Below, piece by piece: positions 1 to 12,400 of a stretch of 64,000 nt of DNA. The stretch is from Terebella lapidaria. Its lineage: Eukaryota > Annelida > Polychaeta > Terebellida > Terebellidae. The stretch's first letter is position 1. Every line of letters begins with the position of its first letter. The notes below the pieces were generated by a model. That model ran no database searches and was not told where the DNA came from. It saw only the letters and a list, made by a program, of their open reading frames with translations. A program made the position numbers and the translations under genes. Location: the NCBI GenBank assembly GCA_949152475.1, contig OX424567.1:19865402-19929401 (forward strand), read 5' to 3'.

Positions 1-560
1 TGACGTTGATTTGCATGGTATCACAAATGTATATTATTGGAAGATGTAACTATATAATTTTATACCATGATTATATAGAGTGGTACACCAGCATAGCAAC
101 CATTCCTTTAATACTGCCCCTAGCAACCATGGTTGCTAAGGGCGTAACTCACAGCCTAAAAGTAAAATTGGTTTTGAAAAGCTTTGTATGAGATAAATAA
201 ATGTAGATAATTGATATTTCCACTTTCTTGAGCCACATAATGGAATATTGATGGCATTCAGGCCGCTAGCAACCATGGTTGCTATGGGCTTTATCAAAAG
301 AATGGTTACCATGGTAACCAATTGAAATAACTAAATATAGCTTATATTTGATGTTGAACATTGAAGATATTGGACCAACATCCATCAGGTGAACTGATAT
401 CTTTAATCAAATATTAGATTTCAAGACTTTCATGTAGCTAATTAACATGTGTTCCCGTTTTGACGTCATGAATGCTCATTATAATACTTAATTAGGTATT
501 GATTTTTGGTTAAAAATTGTAATAAAAGTCCTCATAACTTTGGGACTAATTATGATAATG
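1..560. repeat. Dispersed repeat with 18-bp CCATGG-centred palindromes
   Basis: The perfect palindrome TAGCAACCATGGTTGCTA occurs at 121-138 and 267-284. A second palindrome, TGGTTACCATGGTAACCA, lies at 303-320. The text around 455-500 (a TGACGTCATGAAT core, then CTCATTAT) resembles 13,095-13,130, and the first palindrome recurs at 12,768-12,785, so this is one dispersed family. The palindromes match the shape of X-box/RFX sites. No coding signal was seen. Confidence 0.6.
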
Positions 561-2100
561 ACATGCCGTAAAAACCACAATGATCAGTGCGATGTCCTCT
601 TTTGTGTGTTAAAAATGAGTTCTGAGACAATTCTTATGGCCTATATAGGTCTATATTGAATAACGATTTGAAAATCACGCAGATTGATAATCAGGTCAAA
701 TTGAGTAAATGTATTAATTCATTTATTTATTTTTATTTATTCATTGCGATATTGCTGGAGAAACGATCAAGCAATGCATTTCAACATTGCACGCACACGC
801 AATGACAACAGAGAAATGTGTTATTGGTGTGACAGTTGTCCCTGGTATTGTGTGTATTGGTTTTGTGTGCCTCTGCGATATACTTGTAGGTCTACATGTG
901 CACTAGCAACAGAGGAGGACAAGTTATAATGATCTGAGCAACACTATGCTCAATATGGTGACCTCCATAATTATTCATATCAAAAACATACACACCTTTT
1001 CGTTGATAATAAAAGCTTTAAAAAAATCAGAGAAATCTTGTCGTAAACTTGTAATAAGAAATCGATAAGAGTTTTTAATAAAAGTTTTTTATTGTCATCA
1101 TCAACATCCTGTTGGGTTGTTAGTGATAGGTTGATACTTAGATCAGCCCCCTGAGTGGGTCGAGTAGGTGTCGTCATCAAGTGTATGCATCAACCTATTA
1201 CCGCTTATAACCAGATTTGGATGATACCAATAAAAGCCTAACATCAAACACCTTCAAAATGGAAGACAGCCAAATGGGCCAAATGGAAGACAGCTTTTAG
1301 CTAATTTGGTCCCTCAATTTTCATCACAAATATTAGTTTTCGCCATTCCATCATTTGTATATAACGTGTGAAAATTTAATAAATTGCTATCCTATCCTAT
1401 CCTATCCTAGAAACAAAGCCCGACCAAACATAAATATCTGTAGCCACACTGGCGTCATCCGGGGCAGACAATGTGTAATTATATTTGTTTCTACTGTATA
1501 CCAGATGGAGTTAGTGCACAACTGCTCAACAACTTATTAAACCAATTTAGAAATTCGAAACAAACATGTATTAGGCTCTGCATATAGTTTGTGCGAGAGA
1601 AAAAGTCAAGTCACAATTATAGCGTTGTGCAAAAATAAGTTCCAATATTGCGTGTTCAAATGGAGCAACCACCCAGCAGAGTGCCACCCCCCCCCCCCCC
1701 CCACACACTCCCATATCTACCAGAGCATTCCATTGAAACACGACGAATACAGTAGTACATTTACTGTTTAGCTCCGTCGAACACCGGAATTATAATTAAA
1801 ATTTGTTTATTTTTCACAAGAAATTACTAATGACATCAACACTATATTTAGAAATGCCAAGAAAGAGAAGAAGAGGAAACTCCTCCTAAAAGTTGATGTA
1901 ACGCAGCAATATATAGATATTCATTTAGTTGCATACCAGTACTGAGGATGTGTCAACTAATCAAGACAGCTTCTGAACGGGATTAAGTCCTTCAAATTTT
2001 CAATCATTTTTTTTGTCTCAAAACTAATTTCTGTTGAAAAAATGTATATTCAGTGTGGCCCTACGTAGTTCACACATTGTGAAATGCATTAGAGTAATCC
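561..2100. other. Non-coding stretch, no gene recognised
   Basis: Only short frames are present and none has a recognisable product or convincing splice context. It contains a short CCTAT pentamer run near 1,389-1,408 and a poly-C tract at about 1,687-1,702. Nothing else could be supported. Confidence 0.6.
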
Positions 2101-2104
2101 AGCC

Positions 2105-2725
2105 TATTTTCGGACACCACCAGAAATCGGACACTTCATGATTTATCACCATTTCTATGTCAGTTATTATGCCGCAAACAAATTTTCTCAAACACTGAAA
2201 CAAGGCAAGTGTCTGTGGTCTTTGCTGCTTCGAAGAAATTTCTGCGAAGTGTTAGCAGAGGTATCTAGTTTGATAAGTTCCGCAATGTTAGCTTCCATGT
2301 TAGTGTTAGTGTCCGAAAACTGTCTAGTGTACTCTATATGAGCTTCCTGTCCTCAGGGCTGCTTGATTTTCTTTCATAACTGATATTTAGCCTTGCAACA
2401 ACTGCCGACTGACAGCTTCATGTATATAGCCTAAATTATAATGATATAGATTTTATTCTTAAAGATACAGAAGGTGTCCGATTTCTGTCTGGAGTGTCCG
2501 ATTACTGTCGCTTGAACTCACAGTTCATAATTCACCAATATCGAAGTCAGGACAAAATAATATTTCCATACGACTTTATAACTTTTACCACATTTACGTA
2601 TACTTTTACCACATTTACGTATATGCCGTTGCATGTAAAATAAATCATCTGGTATCTTTCTCTACAGTCATTATTGAGATTTCACCTTAAGTGTCCGAAA
2701 ACTGTATGGTTTACTCTACTTGGTA
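2105..2725. repeat. Element with repeated GTGTCCGA motifs
   Basis: The motif GTGTCCGAAAACTGT followed by a T/A-rich ACTCTA tail occurs near 2,310 and again near 2,690 in the same orientation. Related motifs (GGACACCACCAGAAATCGG near 2,113 and GTGTCCGATTTCTGTCTGG near 2,473) are in opposite orientation. This suggests a small non-autonomous element with motif-bearing ends. The boundaries are approximate. Confidence 0.4.
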
Positions 2726-2940
2726 ATGGTTATAGATCTATATCAATTAAAATTTTTATCACACTGTTTTTTCTCTGGCGGCTAAACACCGTGATTGAAC
2801 TAAGCACAGATGTACCACAATGACATATATTCAATGACGTATACATTTCTTCATTGAAAAACACGTTGAATATCAGTGCGATTCAGAATATATTTTACAC
2901 ATATTTCTGTGCATGTAAAGGTTTTCGTGGGTAGGTTGAA

Positions 2941-2962
2941 GGGTGGGGTGGGGGGAGGGGAG
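2941..2962 (+). other. G-quadruplex-forming motif
   Basis: Four runs of three to six G are separated by single T or A residues, which is an ideal intramolecular G-quadruplex pattern on the + strand. C-rich counterparts lie at about 3,583-3,606, 3,679-3,697 and 43,110-43,136. Confidence 0.55.
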
Positions 2963-3068
2963 TTAAGCCCCTTGTTTATGACAGGAGTACACATGAAAAA
3001 TTTAATTTCATACTTTCGAATCCCCTTCACATCCCTGGCCAGATAGCGCGATACGGATTCCATTTCTT

Positions 3069-3127
3069 AGGCCTAATTAGGCATCCCGATTGAAAATCGG
3101 GAGGCCTTATGTTTTTGTCTGTTTTTT

Positions 3128-3173
<46 letters not shown>

Positions 3174-3420
3174 CTTCCGCCGTTCGGTTTCCGGATCATA
3201 ACTCTTGAACGCCTTAATCTATCTTTCCGAAATTTTCACAGCTCATCCGAAATACTTTGCTCCTAACCCCTATTGTTTTTCGTCGAGACCTGAAATCCAA
3301 GATGGCCGCCAGCGGCCATTTTGGAAAAAAAAATCGGGCGATTCCTGTCAATGTCATAATTTGATTCAGGCAATTTCCAGGGGGAAAAATTTTTTGGGTG
3401 TAATTTTTTTTGGACTTAGA
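3069..3420. repeat. Dispersed repeat: terminal hairpin, long poly-T, CTTCCGCC core
   Basis: It begins with AATTAGGCAT and a short hairpin (CCCGATTGAAAATCGGG). A ~50-bp T-rich tract follows, then TTCCGCCGTTCGGTTTCCGG. The same order appears in reverse complement at about 63,300-63,625 inside an annexin intron. This supports a dispersed transposable element rather than unique sequence. Confidence 0.55.
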
Positions 3421-4829
3421 ATTTTTCCCTCACCTGCCCCCATGCAGATGTAATACTGTGACTGAGCCATGCTACTGTATTCACTGACTGCAGCCTGCAT
3501 GTCCAGCATGAGGCTAGGCTCTGCCCTCTCAGCCAGTGCAGTATATGAGAGCCCTGCTCAGTAATGCCTGTGATAAGGCAATACCCCCCCCCCCCTCCCT
3601 CCCCCACCTCCACTGTCAGCCAGTCTAATCTGCATATGAATGTAGCAATGTATCAGTGACTTGTATGCACTGCCCCTCTTCCCCCCCCCCCCCCCTCTCC
3701 TGTCCCCTCACCCCAGTTTACTATACTAACACCAACAAGTTGGAACAATGCCCTCCTTCCCTTTCTAAAGAAAACAATAGGTGGTTATATAATGATGACC
3801 CAAACTGAAGATAACAGCTTTGAAGGTCTGCCTGGGCCTTGGTTGCCAGTCAATTGTTCATTGTATTCAGTTAAAACAGCACTGTGTTTATCTGGATGAA
3901 ACTACATGCATTGTTTTGTTTTCTAGCTGTATTTCACATGCAGTGACCAAATTATCATTGTTTTACTTAGTCAGAACCCAGAATAATTTCCTTTTTGCTT
4001 GTATTATGAATGTCTGTCATGTCTGTACATTTAATACCTATTGAGATTAAAACAAATATCTGATGGACATTTGTCTAGTGAGCAACTGCTACATTGTATA
4101 ATTTGAACTCTCACTCCCACCTGTGTTCAATAATCCTGGTATATGTATTATAATAACAGTCAAGTTTCACCATTAGAAAAGAAAAGAAAAATTGGGGGAT
4201 GCCACAAAGCCTATAGGCTTTTATGTCTAGTTTCGCTTCGTCTTCGCCGAATATTTGAAGCCTCGCGATGTCATCCGTATACATGTACGAAGTGCCGCGA
4301 ACGCGTTGACCAGCTGCTGCCACCGGCTACACGAGGAGATGGGATGGATGGTATACTAGTTACTTTTGTACAAAAGCCGTCAACACAAACTTCGGAAGCT
4401 CGGAGCCGATTTCGCATATTATCATAGATAGAGATTGATGAACGTATGAACTCATTGATTCAGCCAGGTCCACATCTATGCTGCATTTTCAATTAAACCC
4501 GAACCAACATATTATGGACATAAAATCAGGCAAGGCCTAGATCTAGAATCTAGTACTCGGCGAATATACTATTCACGTAGGCCTATTCAAATGAGATGTA
4601 GTTGGCGCGACGCGCGGCGCGACGCGAGGCGCGAAGTACTTGCGCGACGCACGGCGCCGTAAAGCCGTAAAATTTGTGGTCGGTGACTGCCAAGGCTAAA
4701 GTCAATGTTTGGAGGGGATTTTCAACAACATTTCGGGGTATTTAAGTGCGTTGTCATACATAATTTGGGTGCTCTAGTGTATCGGGGTGAATACAAAAAG
4801 AATTTGGTGTGTCAACCTAGATAACTATT
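3421..4829. other. Non-coding stretch with poly-C and CG-rich tracts
   Basis: No gene was recognised. Poly-C/CCCTCC tracts occur at about 3,583-3,606 and 3,679-3,697. A strongly CpG-rich stretch of GCGCGAC-type motifs lies at about 4,603-4,665. Short open frames here lack family resemblance. Confidence 0.5.
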
Positions 4830-5243
4830 GTGATTTGTTTGTTTTCGTCCCGAGCACCAATGTGGGCCATCTTGGACGCGCTCCGCGTCGCTTGGGCAGA
4901 GTATCAATAAATAAATTGAATAATCAGTTATAAACATTATCAGATTGTACGCTGTATATTTTATAATTGATGAACGAGTATATTGCGTAAGCTTAACTTA
5001 ATACGCCCTGTTGCCTCGGATCTTGGCCTTAGGGTGGTGATTTGTTTGTTTTCGTCCCGAGCATCAATGTGGGCCATCTTGGACGCGCTCCGCGTCGCTT
5101 GGGCAGAGTATCAATAAATAAATTGAATAATCAGTTATAAACATTATCAGATTGTACGCTGTATATTTTATAATTGATGATCGAGTATATTGCGTAAGCT
5201 TATTTTAATACGCTCTGTTGCCTCGGATCTTGGCCTTAGGGTG
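4830..5243. repeat. Two-copy tandem duplication, 207-bp unit
   Basis: Positions 4,830-5,036 and 5,037-5,243 align end to end with only a few substitutions (for example CACCAATG against CATCAATG, and GATGAACGAG against GATGATCGAG). Both copies begin GTGATTTGTTTG and end CCTTAGGGTG. This is a recent local duplication with no coding evidence. Confidence 0.85.
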
Positions 5244-5350
5244 GTGAGCATTTTGTTGGAGGAAACGTTCCAGAGAACCCGGCGGAAGTTGGTGATCACA
5301 CACCGCACCCTACTGCCAAGGCGAGGGATCGAACCTGCCCATACTATAAA
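5236..5350 (-). repeat. Possible tRNA-derived SINE remnant
   Basis: On the minus strand the sequence GGTTCGATCCC (about 5,326-5,336) is a good RNA polymerase III B-box. No convincing A-box was found upstream of it, so this is at best a truncated or degenerate SINE. Confidence 0.3.
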
Positions 5351-5555
5351 CCTGACTGCATTGGTAGGAACTTATAATTCACATGTAAAAATAAGCACAA
5401 ATGCAGTGAAAATTGTTTCTTTTTCTGTAATCTCTGTACATGTATTCTGAACGTCCATCAAGTGAACATGAAAAGTATTATGTATGGTGACTAATAATAA
5501 GTCATAATTATGTCATTGTTACTATGATTACAGGTAATTATTAGCCCCTATCGTG

Positions 5556-8500
5556 ATGGATAAAGTGTACTGGCTTGCCCCAATCTTCTCCACCTTGTTT
5601 ATATACTTGTTCCTCAATGCATCACTACAAGTCAAGGTAGAATTGTACTACATTATTGTGTATTGTTTTATAAAGTGTAATAAAGGGAAAATTCACTCCC
5701 CTCTGTAGAAGAACTAATGCCAAACTCACCTGTCAGTGAAACACGCTTTTTGGCCATAGTTTTGTTTGGAATAATCGGATCAACTTGCAATTTAGTGTGT
5801 CTTTATAATTGGGTGTCATGCCGCAATTTTTCACCAACTTTCAGAATTCTAACCAGAAAAATGAAAAAGTTGGCAATCTACCCCAATGTTAAATTTCAGT
5901 ACAAAACGGAATCAAATAAATTACATCAATTTCAGGGTTTTATCATCTTTTTGCCTGTTACAGAATTAATATATTGCGTTGTTTTTGAATCAGAAAGCAC
6001 AGTCGGTGTATATTACATGTAAGTGAATATGTTTATTTTGAAGCAATACATAACTCAAACATTGAATACAAGTTGCTGTATGTTGTGCCGGATCCGAAAT
6101 TCCATGTTGGGCTGATATTTAACATTGGGGTAGAATGCCAACTTTTTCATTTCTTGAGATAGAGTAAGAAATTAGGTGAAAAATTGCGGCACATGATACC
6201 CAATCAAGACACACACAATTCCAAGTTGTTACGATGATCCGAAACAAAAATACGGCCAAAAAGCGTGTTTCACTGACAGATGAAGTTGACTTTGGGCATG
6301 TAAAACAACAGATATGAAAAGCAATTTTAAAACAGCTGCTAATTTAGTACCATCTAGAGTAATATTTTGTGTTTTTTTAAAGTGATATGTATGTTGTTTT
6401 TTCTTTCCTAGAATGTGCAAAAGGCACCTCCTTATGCCGTCATTGACGAAGCCATTGACCTAAACATTTCCAAGGTACATTTAGTGACAAATGAACACTG
6501 CTCACAATGGCATTTTACTGGACTCTATAGCAGGGTAGTGGACTGAAAGTGGAACATACTGTCATCAGTAACTGTCCCATAACAAGGTTCCTGATTTATA
6601 CTGTTTTCCAAAATATCATAGTGATTGACACTGTATTATGGTTGTGATCAACGAACATCACTTTCCGCCATACAGAGATCGTATGTTCCACCGAAACATC
6701 ACACGCCAATGATCATAAGAAAGGCCTGCAACTTCACGGCATTCAAGGAACAGCTTGATTTGGACTCCACTCCTCCTATCATCCCAGTCGAGCTGCTGGC
6801 CAGCTGTCGCATTGTCATCAACAACCGTGTACCTAAGACAGGGGGAACAAGCTCGTTAAAGATTTTCAACGTTCTGGGCCAGAAACACGGATATAAAACG
6901 ACTTTTGGCTGTCGATTTGAAATCATGCATCTTAACACTTCGTGCGTGGTGAGTGATTCGATGTGAATATCTATTAAGTGTTTTAAGCGTGTGTAGGCAC
7001 ACATAATTATATGGTCGGCCTTATGTACTGGTGTGGGTGTATATCTTAGGCTGCTCCTGTTTAATTTTTTGTTTCTCGTCCTTTGGAGATTCAAAAGCTA
7101 GGAGGGAGGGCGGAAAAAACAAACAGACCCTCAAATAAAAAAGGATATACCGTGCAATGATTCTCTGAATGCAAACGATCCAGAATGATGTTTTCACACT
7201 TTCATCCACCCACATATATAGCAAAGATATACATAATTATACATTGTAAATGCTAAAAGACAATTCATTCATGTTTAATATTTCAGACCCAGATCATGGA
7301 AACCCGGAATAAAAAGCTTATGTTAATAAATCACTACCATTTTGCTGAATTCTCAAAGTGAGTTTTATTCACAAATACTAAAGAAATATACGTTTATAGG
7401 AATATCGGGAATTTAACAATGACAATTCTCACATTTGAGCTCGAATAAAAAAATAATATATATGATTTATCAATAGCAAAAAGTGGTGTCTGTCATTCCG
7501 AAACACATTTCTGTTTGTTTCAGTCCTCACAAGGAGAAAGCTGTGTATATCAACGTGGTCAGAGATCCAGTTGACTGGTTTTCTTCATCATATAACTATT
7601 TCGAGGGCGCTAGAAGAAGCAGGGGGCTTTCATCCATTGTTCAGAATGTGAGAGATTGAATAATTAATCTGCCTATCCAATCTGAACAAATATGTGACTG
7701 AAATATAAATCTGCATTGTGGTCAGCAGTTTGAACACGTCGCAAAGTGATCTGAGAATAAGTTTATGAATTGTTCTTTTCCAGCGAAGTATCGGGGAGTG
7801 TATTCAGTTCGAGGAATGTTGGCGATTTTTTCACTACATGTCCGCAATGTCCTACCTGTGCGGGGAGGCGCCAGTTTGTCAGTCAGTATTCATCATCGTA
7901 TCAGCTGGAACATGCTGAAATACTTTCTCTTTTTTCAAGTTTACACAAAGTAAATAGCTTAACATCATTCAAAACCATATTTTTATGAAGCAGTTGAGCA
8001 TGTTGATCATGTGAAAAGTATGACGAGATAAATTAGAAATACTCCAACAGGAAAAAATTCTGAACATATTAAGATATGATACTTCTCAATGTGTATTCCA
8101 TCATGATTGTATTTTTACCTATTGGCATGGCGTTGCGTCCGTCGTCCGTCGTCCGTCGTCGTCCGTCGTCGTCCGTCGTCCTCGTCGTCGTCCACATTTT
8201 TATCTTTTTTGTTTACAGGCGAATTTTTCTGAAATTTAGCACAAAAATACTTAAAAATAATTCAAGAAGGAGGTTTTTTTTAGTTTTTTGATGTTCGCAT
8301 TTTTTTCAAAATGGCGGCCGTTTTCGACGAAAAATGCCTGATTTTGGACTTTGGCGGCCATTTTCTCAAAATCTGTTCAGTAACTTTTTTTCTTTTTGAT
8401 AAATAACACTCCTCATATGTACTCCTATGATGTCTATAAATTTCGTTGCGCTTGAATCGCTCGAAGTGGGCCATTTTGGCCCAAACTCGGTTCAAATGGG

Positions 8501-10080
8501 ACTTTCCCATGTTAAATTCTCCTATGCTTTATAATGGGACACATTATGCCTAATATCTCACTTGATATTGAGATTAGAGACTAGGAGTCAATTGTGGACC
8601 TATAGGAAATGATATATGCTGAATATTCTCGTGACCTTGAATTTGACCTCTGACCTCAGTTTCAAGGTCAGAGCACAAAATGGCTTATATCTCGCTTATT
8701 ATCGACTCTACAGCTTAGGAATCAATTGTGGACATATAGGAAATGATATATTCTGAATATTCTCGTGACCTTGAATTTGACCTCTGACCTCAGTTTCAAG
8801 GTCAGAGCACAAAATGGCTTATATCTCGCTTATTATCGACTCTACAGCTTAGGAATCAATTGTGGACATATAGGAAATGATATATGCTGAATATTCTGAT
8901 GACCTTGAATTTGACTTTCGACCTCATTTCCAAGGTCACAGGACAAAATGGCTAATATCTCGCTTGTTATCGACTTTACAGCTTAGCAATCAATTATGAA
9001 CATATAGGAAATGATATATGCAGATTATTGTCATGACCTTGAATTTGACCTTTGACCTCATTTTCAAGGTCACAGGACAAAATGGCTAATATCTCACTTA
9101 TTATCGATTTTACAGCTTAGGAATGAATTGTGGACATATAGGAAATGATATATGCTGAATATTCTCGTGACCTTGAATTTGACCTCTGACCTCATTTCCA
9201 AGGTCCAAGGACAAACTGGCTCATATCTTGCTCCTCTATTGACTGTATGACTTGGGAATCAATTGTGGACATGATATACATGATATAGAAAATGATATAC
9301 ACTGAATATTTTGATGACCTTGAATTTGACCTTTGCCCCTTCATTTTCAAGGCTACAGCATAAAATTGCTAATATCTCTCTGATTATTGAACTTACAGCT
9401 TAGCAATCAACTGTGGACATGATATATGCTTAATGTTATATATGCTGAATATTCTCTTGACCTTGAATTCAACCAGTGACCTGGCTAATACCTAAAATAT
9501 TAAACATTGTCCGGTAACCTATCTTTGGCCCTTGGCCTAATTTTTTTTCTCATCAAAGGAATTATACAGAGGGTGCTTTGCGGCTGGCCTTGCGACACTT
9601 GGCCGAAGATTACCTGGTCGTTGGTATCACGACGAATTGGGCGGATTATTACGAGGTGTTGGAATTCCTGATGCCTCACATGTTTTCTAATGCACGCAAA
9701 ATCAACCGCAGATTCGGTATGGACATGCAAATATTCCGCAAATTCAGAAATTTGCAGTCATTATTTTTTATTGAGTAGATAGTGGTCTCTTACAGTGTAA
9801 AATTTTTCATCACGATAAGGTAATTATGATATCAAATTTGAGTGTTTTGTATTTTATGTTCATCTCGACAGAGGCAACAATGCGGGATAGAACGAAGACG
9901 GAAAACATTGGATTTTTGACTGACGGTGAGAAACAAATACTTCAATCCAAGATGTCTATCGAGTACAGGCTTCACAGTGCTGCGATTGAACGCTTCAATA
10001 AGATTCTCAAAGCTGTACGGTTTTTAAAACAATACAACGGAAATACTGACGAAAACACGGATGAAACAGATGACATTTGA
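5556..10080 (+). CDS. Sulfotransfer_2 family uronyl/heparan sulfate 2-O-sulfotransferase-like enzyme, 8 exons
   Basis: Exons: 5556-5636, 6412-6474, 6676-6948, 7287-7357, 7524-7647, 7784-7881, 9559-9716, 9872-10080. All introns are GT-AG and the phases join into one 358-codon frame, close to the ~356 residues of heparan sulfate 2-O-sulfotransferase. The start is the first ATG, followed by a short N-terminal hydrophobic stretch (WLAPIFSTLFIYLFLNA) that fits a Golgi type II signal anchor. Exon 3 holds the 5'-phosphosulfate-binding loop NRVPKTGGTSS. Exon 5 holds the 3'-phosphate motif INVVRDPVDWFSSSYNYF. Exon 6 has the family's Cys-containing stretch (CGEAPVC), and exon 7 the YLVVGIT segment. By family knowledge it transfers sulfate from PAPS to a uronic acid 2-O position in glycosaminoglycans; the exact acceptor cannot be read from sequence. 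It could equally be an invertebrate pipe-like paralogue. Intron 6 is enlarged by a repeat. Confidence 0.88.
5717..6302. repeat. Foldback (long inverted-repeat) element in sulfotransferase intron 1
   Basis: Arm 5,717-5,900 matches the reverse complement of about 6,118-6,302: GTCAGTGAAACACGCTTTTT, GCCGCAATTTTTCACC and AATGAAAAAGTTGGCA recur in inverted order. The arms are ~180 bp at roughly 80-85% identity around a ~220-bp centre. This is typical of a MITE or foldback element. The open frame inside it is incidental. Confidence 0.75.
8085..9540 (+). repeat. Dispersed element with GTCCGTC end and tandem TGACCTTGA units (sulfotransferase intron 6)
   Basis: It starts in a CGTCCGTCGTC-rich tract (~8,124-8,195) and continues with a conserved block containing GCGGCCATTTT. 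It then holds about seven ~120-180 bp units with TGACCTTGAATTTGACC and ATAGGAAATGATATATGC. It ends near GTCCGGTAACCTAT and CCCTTGGCCTA. An inverted relative with the same order lies at 33,880-34,805, and a shorter one at 35,205-35,985. It lies in the intron between exons 6 and 7. Confidence 0.7.
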
Positions 10081-10396
10081 CTTGATGTGGGGAATTTTGC
10101 AGCAGTCTTTTATTTGTGATTTTATAAAAAAAATATATATATATTTTATGTGTTGTTTATGTGTTTTTTATGTGTTCATTTTTGTTTCTGAATATAATAT
10201 TATCATACTCAAGAGATTATAGTTTTCATTCTAGTTATTATGTTTATATCCTCACACCTATAATTTTGTCGAAATATGGAAAATATGGCTGAAATAATTA
10301 ATTTTGTAAATTACTTATTGTATTTTGTTTTAATGTAAATGTTTTGAATATCATAACGCTCACGTAATTTTTTTTAATATCATAATGTTTGTGGAT

Positions 10397-10674
10397 AATA
10401 AAATATGATAATTCGATGTTCTTAGAGAAGAATATACACACATGTTTTTATACCGATTAAGGTCCTCGTTTCCGTCTGGTATTACACGGAGTAACTGTCG
10501 ATCATATCTCCACAAATCTGATGGGCAATTTGTCAGTTTGAGAACTCTCTAGCTTTCTGTGTTGGTGCTTATACTGTTAAAAATGACTATATTCTTTGTA
10601 ATATGTTGACAGTTTTATGTTTTTATATGTATGTGTGTTTTTATATATGAACCTAGCGCGTCTGTAGTAAATAA
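10397..10674 (+). promoter_or_regulatory. Candidate polyadenylation signals of the sulfotransferase gene
   Basis: AATAAA occurs at 10,397-10,402 and 10,669-10,674, some 320 and 590 bp after the stop codon, in A/T-rich sequence with downstream T/GT-rich stretches. Either could end the transcript. Confidence 0.4.
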
Positions 10675-10699
10675 ATGATGATGATGAGTACGAAAATTA

Positions 10700-12400
10700 T
10701 ATATCCGAAGACTGTTATTTATTTATTTTTTTGTTGAATCGCTTTTTCTCAAAATCCAAGGGAAATCCACTTTTATTTCAAATCTATACTTGACATGTCA
10801 TTCTAGGCTGATTATAATGTGTATCAAGTTATGGTGGACCTGGAACCGCTTGAAAGGCCCGAAGTGGCACACTGGCCTCTGGGGACAGAACGCTTGTAAA
10901 TGACCCTGCGGTTTGTATTATTAACATAGGATGTCATAGTCTGTGGGCCATTCTGAAAAAAAAAAATCGTCGCCAAATCGGTGCAAGCGATGTGTTTCGA
11001 AACAGCCCATTTTGTCACGAAATGTGTCGCCAATCGGCCATCTTGGTCGCCATGGCAACCAAAATCGATAGGTTTTGGGATGTTACTATAAGCAGAAACA
11101 CATAAGAGGATCTCTTTAGGTTTGTGCTATAAGGCATATCCATATGGAATATTGTCAGAAACAGTTCAGATTTGCAGCTTGTGGAACGTTCACAAGGAAG
11201 TCTGTACGGCGCTTGTAGCGACGCGACGATCGCAAATCCATAGTATCTGCCTAACTTTGTTCAGGAGATACAATAAACTCTTAGTGATGTATTCATGGAA
11301 TTGTTTTGTCCAAAATGGTAATACGTGGTAATGAATAGCGCAGCTACATTTGAAAACAGATTTCCTTCGCAATTAGCTATTTCTGACGTTCAAATACCTG
11401 TCGAAGTGCATTTTTGCAATTCAAATAATGCATAATTGTTACTGGAATGTATTTAGCTGGATTCCTCAACCCTCAAAATCTAAGAAAGGACACCAAGATT
11501 ACACCTCTAGCACGTCTAGAAGCAGAGAAAAACCAAATACGAACTTTATGATTGGACTCGGCGGCCATCTTGGAAAAAATCAGTTTTTCCATTGTTTGGA
11601 CACTTTTACTAGTTTTAGAGAAGGTTACCCGGTCTAATATTTTCCCTGATATAAAAACCTACAGAATGACACCAAGAAACCTAATATGCCTGATTTGGCG
11701 ACGAAAACCTATTTTAAAGGTCTCCTGGAAAATGGCCTAAGGACTATCACGCTAATCATAATTGGCGGTAGATAATGATACAGCACTGAGCACGTGGTTA
11801 CGAAAATAACCAAGGTCGAAAAATACATCTGATCATATCGAATACACAAACTAGATTAATGCTGTTAAAGGCACAGGTATCTAGACCACAATAAAACATG
11901 ATTTATATTACCTCTCATGCCTCTTTCCATGCAAAGTTTTAAGTTCCAGCATGCGTTCAATGTTCATCCAAAGTTTTGCGCATTTTCTACTCTCCTCTAA
12001 ACAACGTCAACACTGATAATAAATTATTCGCGTCATGAACCGGAAACAAATTTAGCGGACTCGCTAGGTGTCACTACCTTACTGTGAAATAGCGAAAATA
12101 TGTGCACGCGTTATGATACAAAACGATAAAGGCAAAAAAACTGAAATGCATTATGATTTGAACTGAAACACTTTACAATGAACATATTGTGAGTCATGCA
12201 TGAAGAAACTATCAGTGAATTCGAACTTGACCTAAAGTCTCAAGGTCATGCCTAACCTGAAATTTGTGAATCAGCCTCCGCAGACGAAACGCTCGTAGAT
12301 ATACAATTATTGTAGTGCTTAAGTTTGTATTATGATCATTTCGATAACTTTGAAGTTGACCACATGACCTTGAATGGTAAGTCTCAATGTCATGTTTGAC
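10700..12400. other. Non-coding stretch, no gene recognised
   Basis: Short frames only. Several GGCCATNTTGG-type phrases are shared with other repeats of the window, so this is probably old repeat DNA. Part of 12,200-12,520 (CTGAAAGATCTCATTGATCT) resembles 13,450-13,500. Confidence 0.5.

Noticed and set aside
5236..5350. A functional tRNA gene
   Set aside because: Only a B-box is present; no A-box or cloverleaf can be drawn.
5556..10080. Assignment as a strict orthologue of HS2ST1 or UST
   Set aside because: Motifs fit the whole Sulfotransfer_2 group; the intervening sequence is too diverged to choose without a tree.
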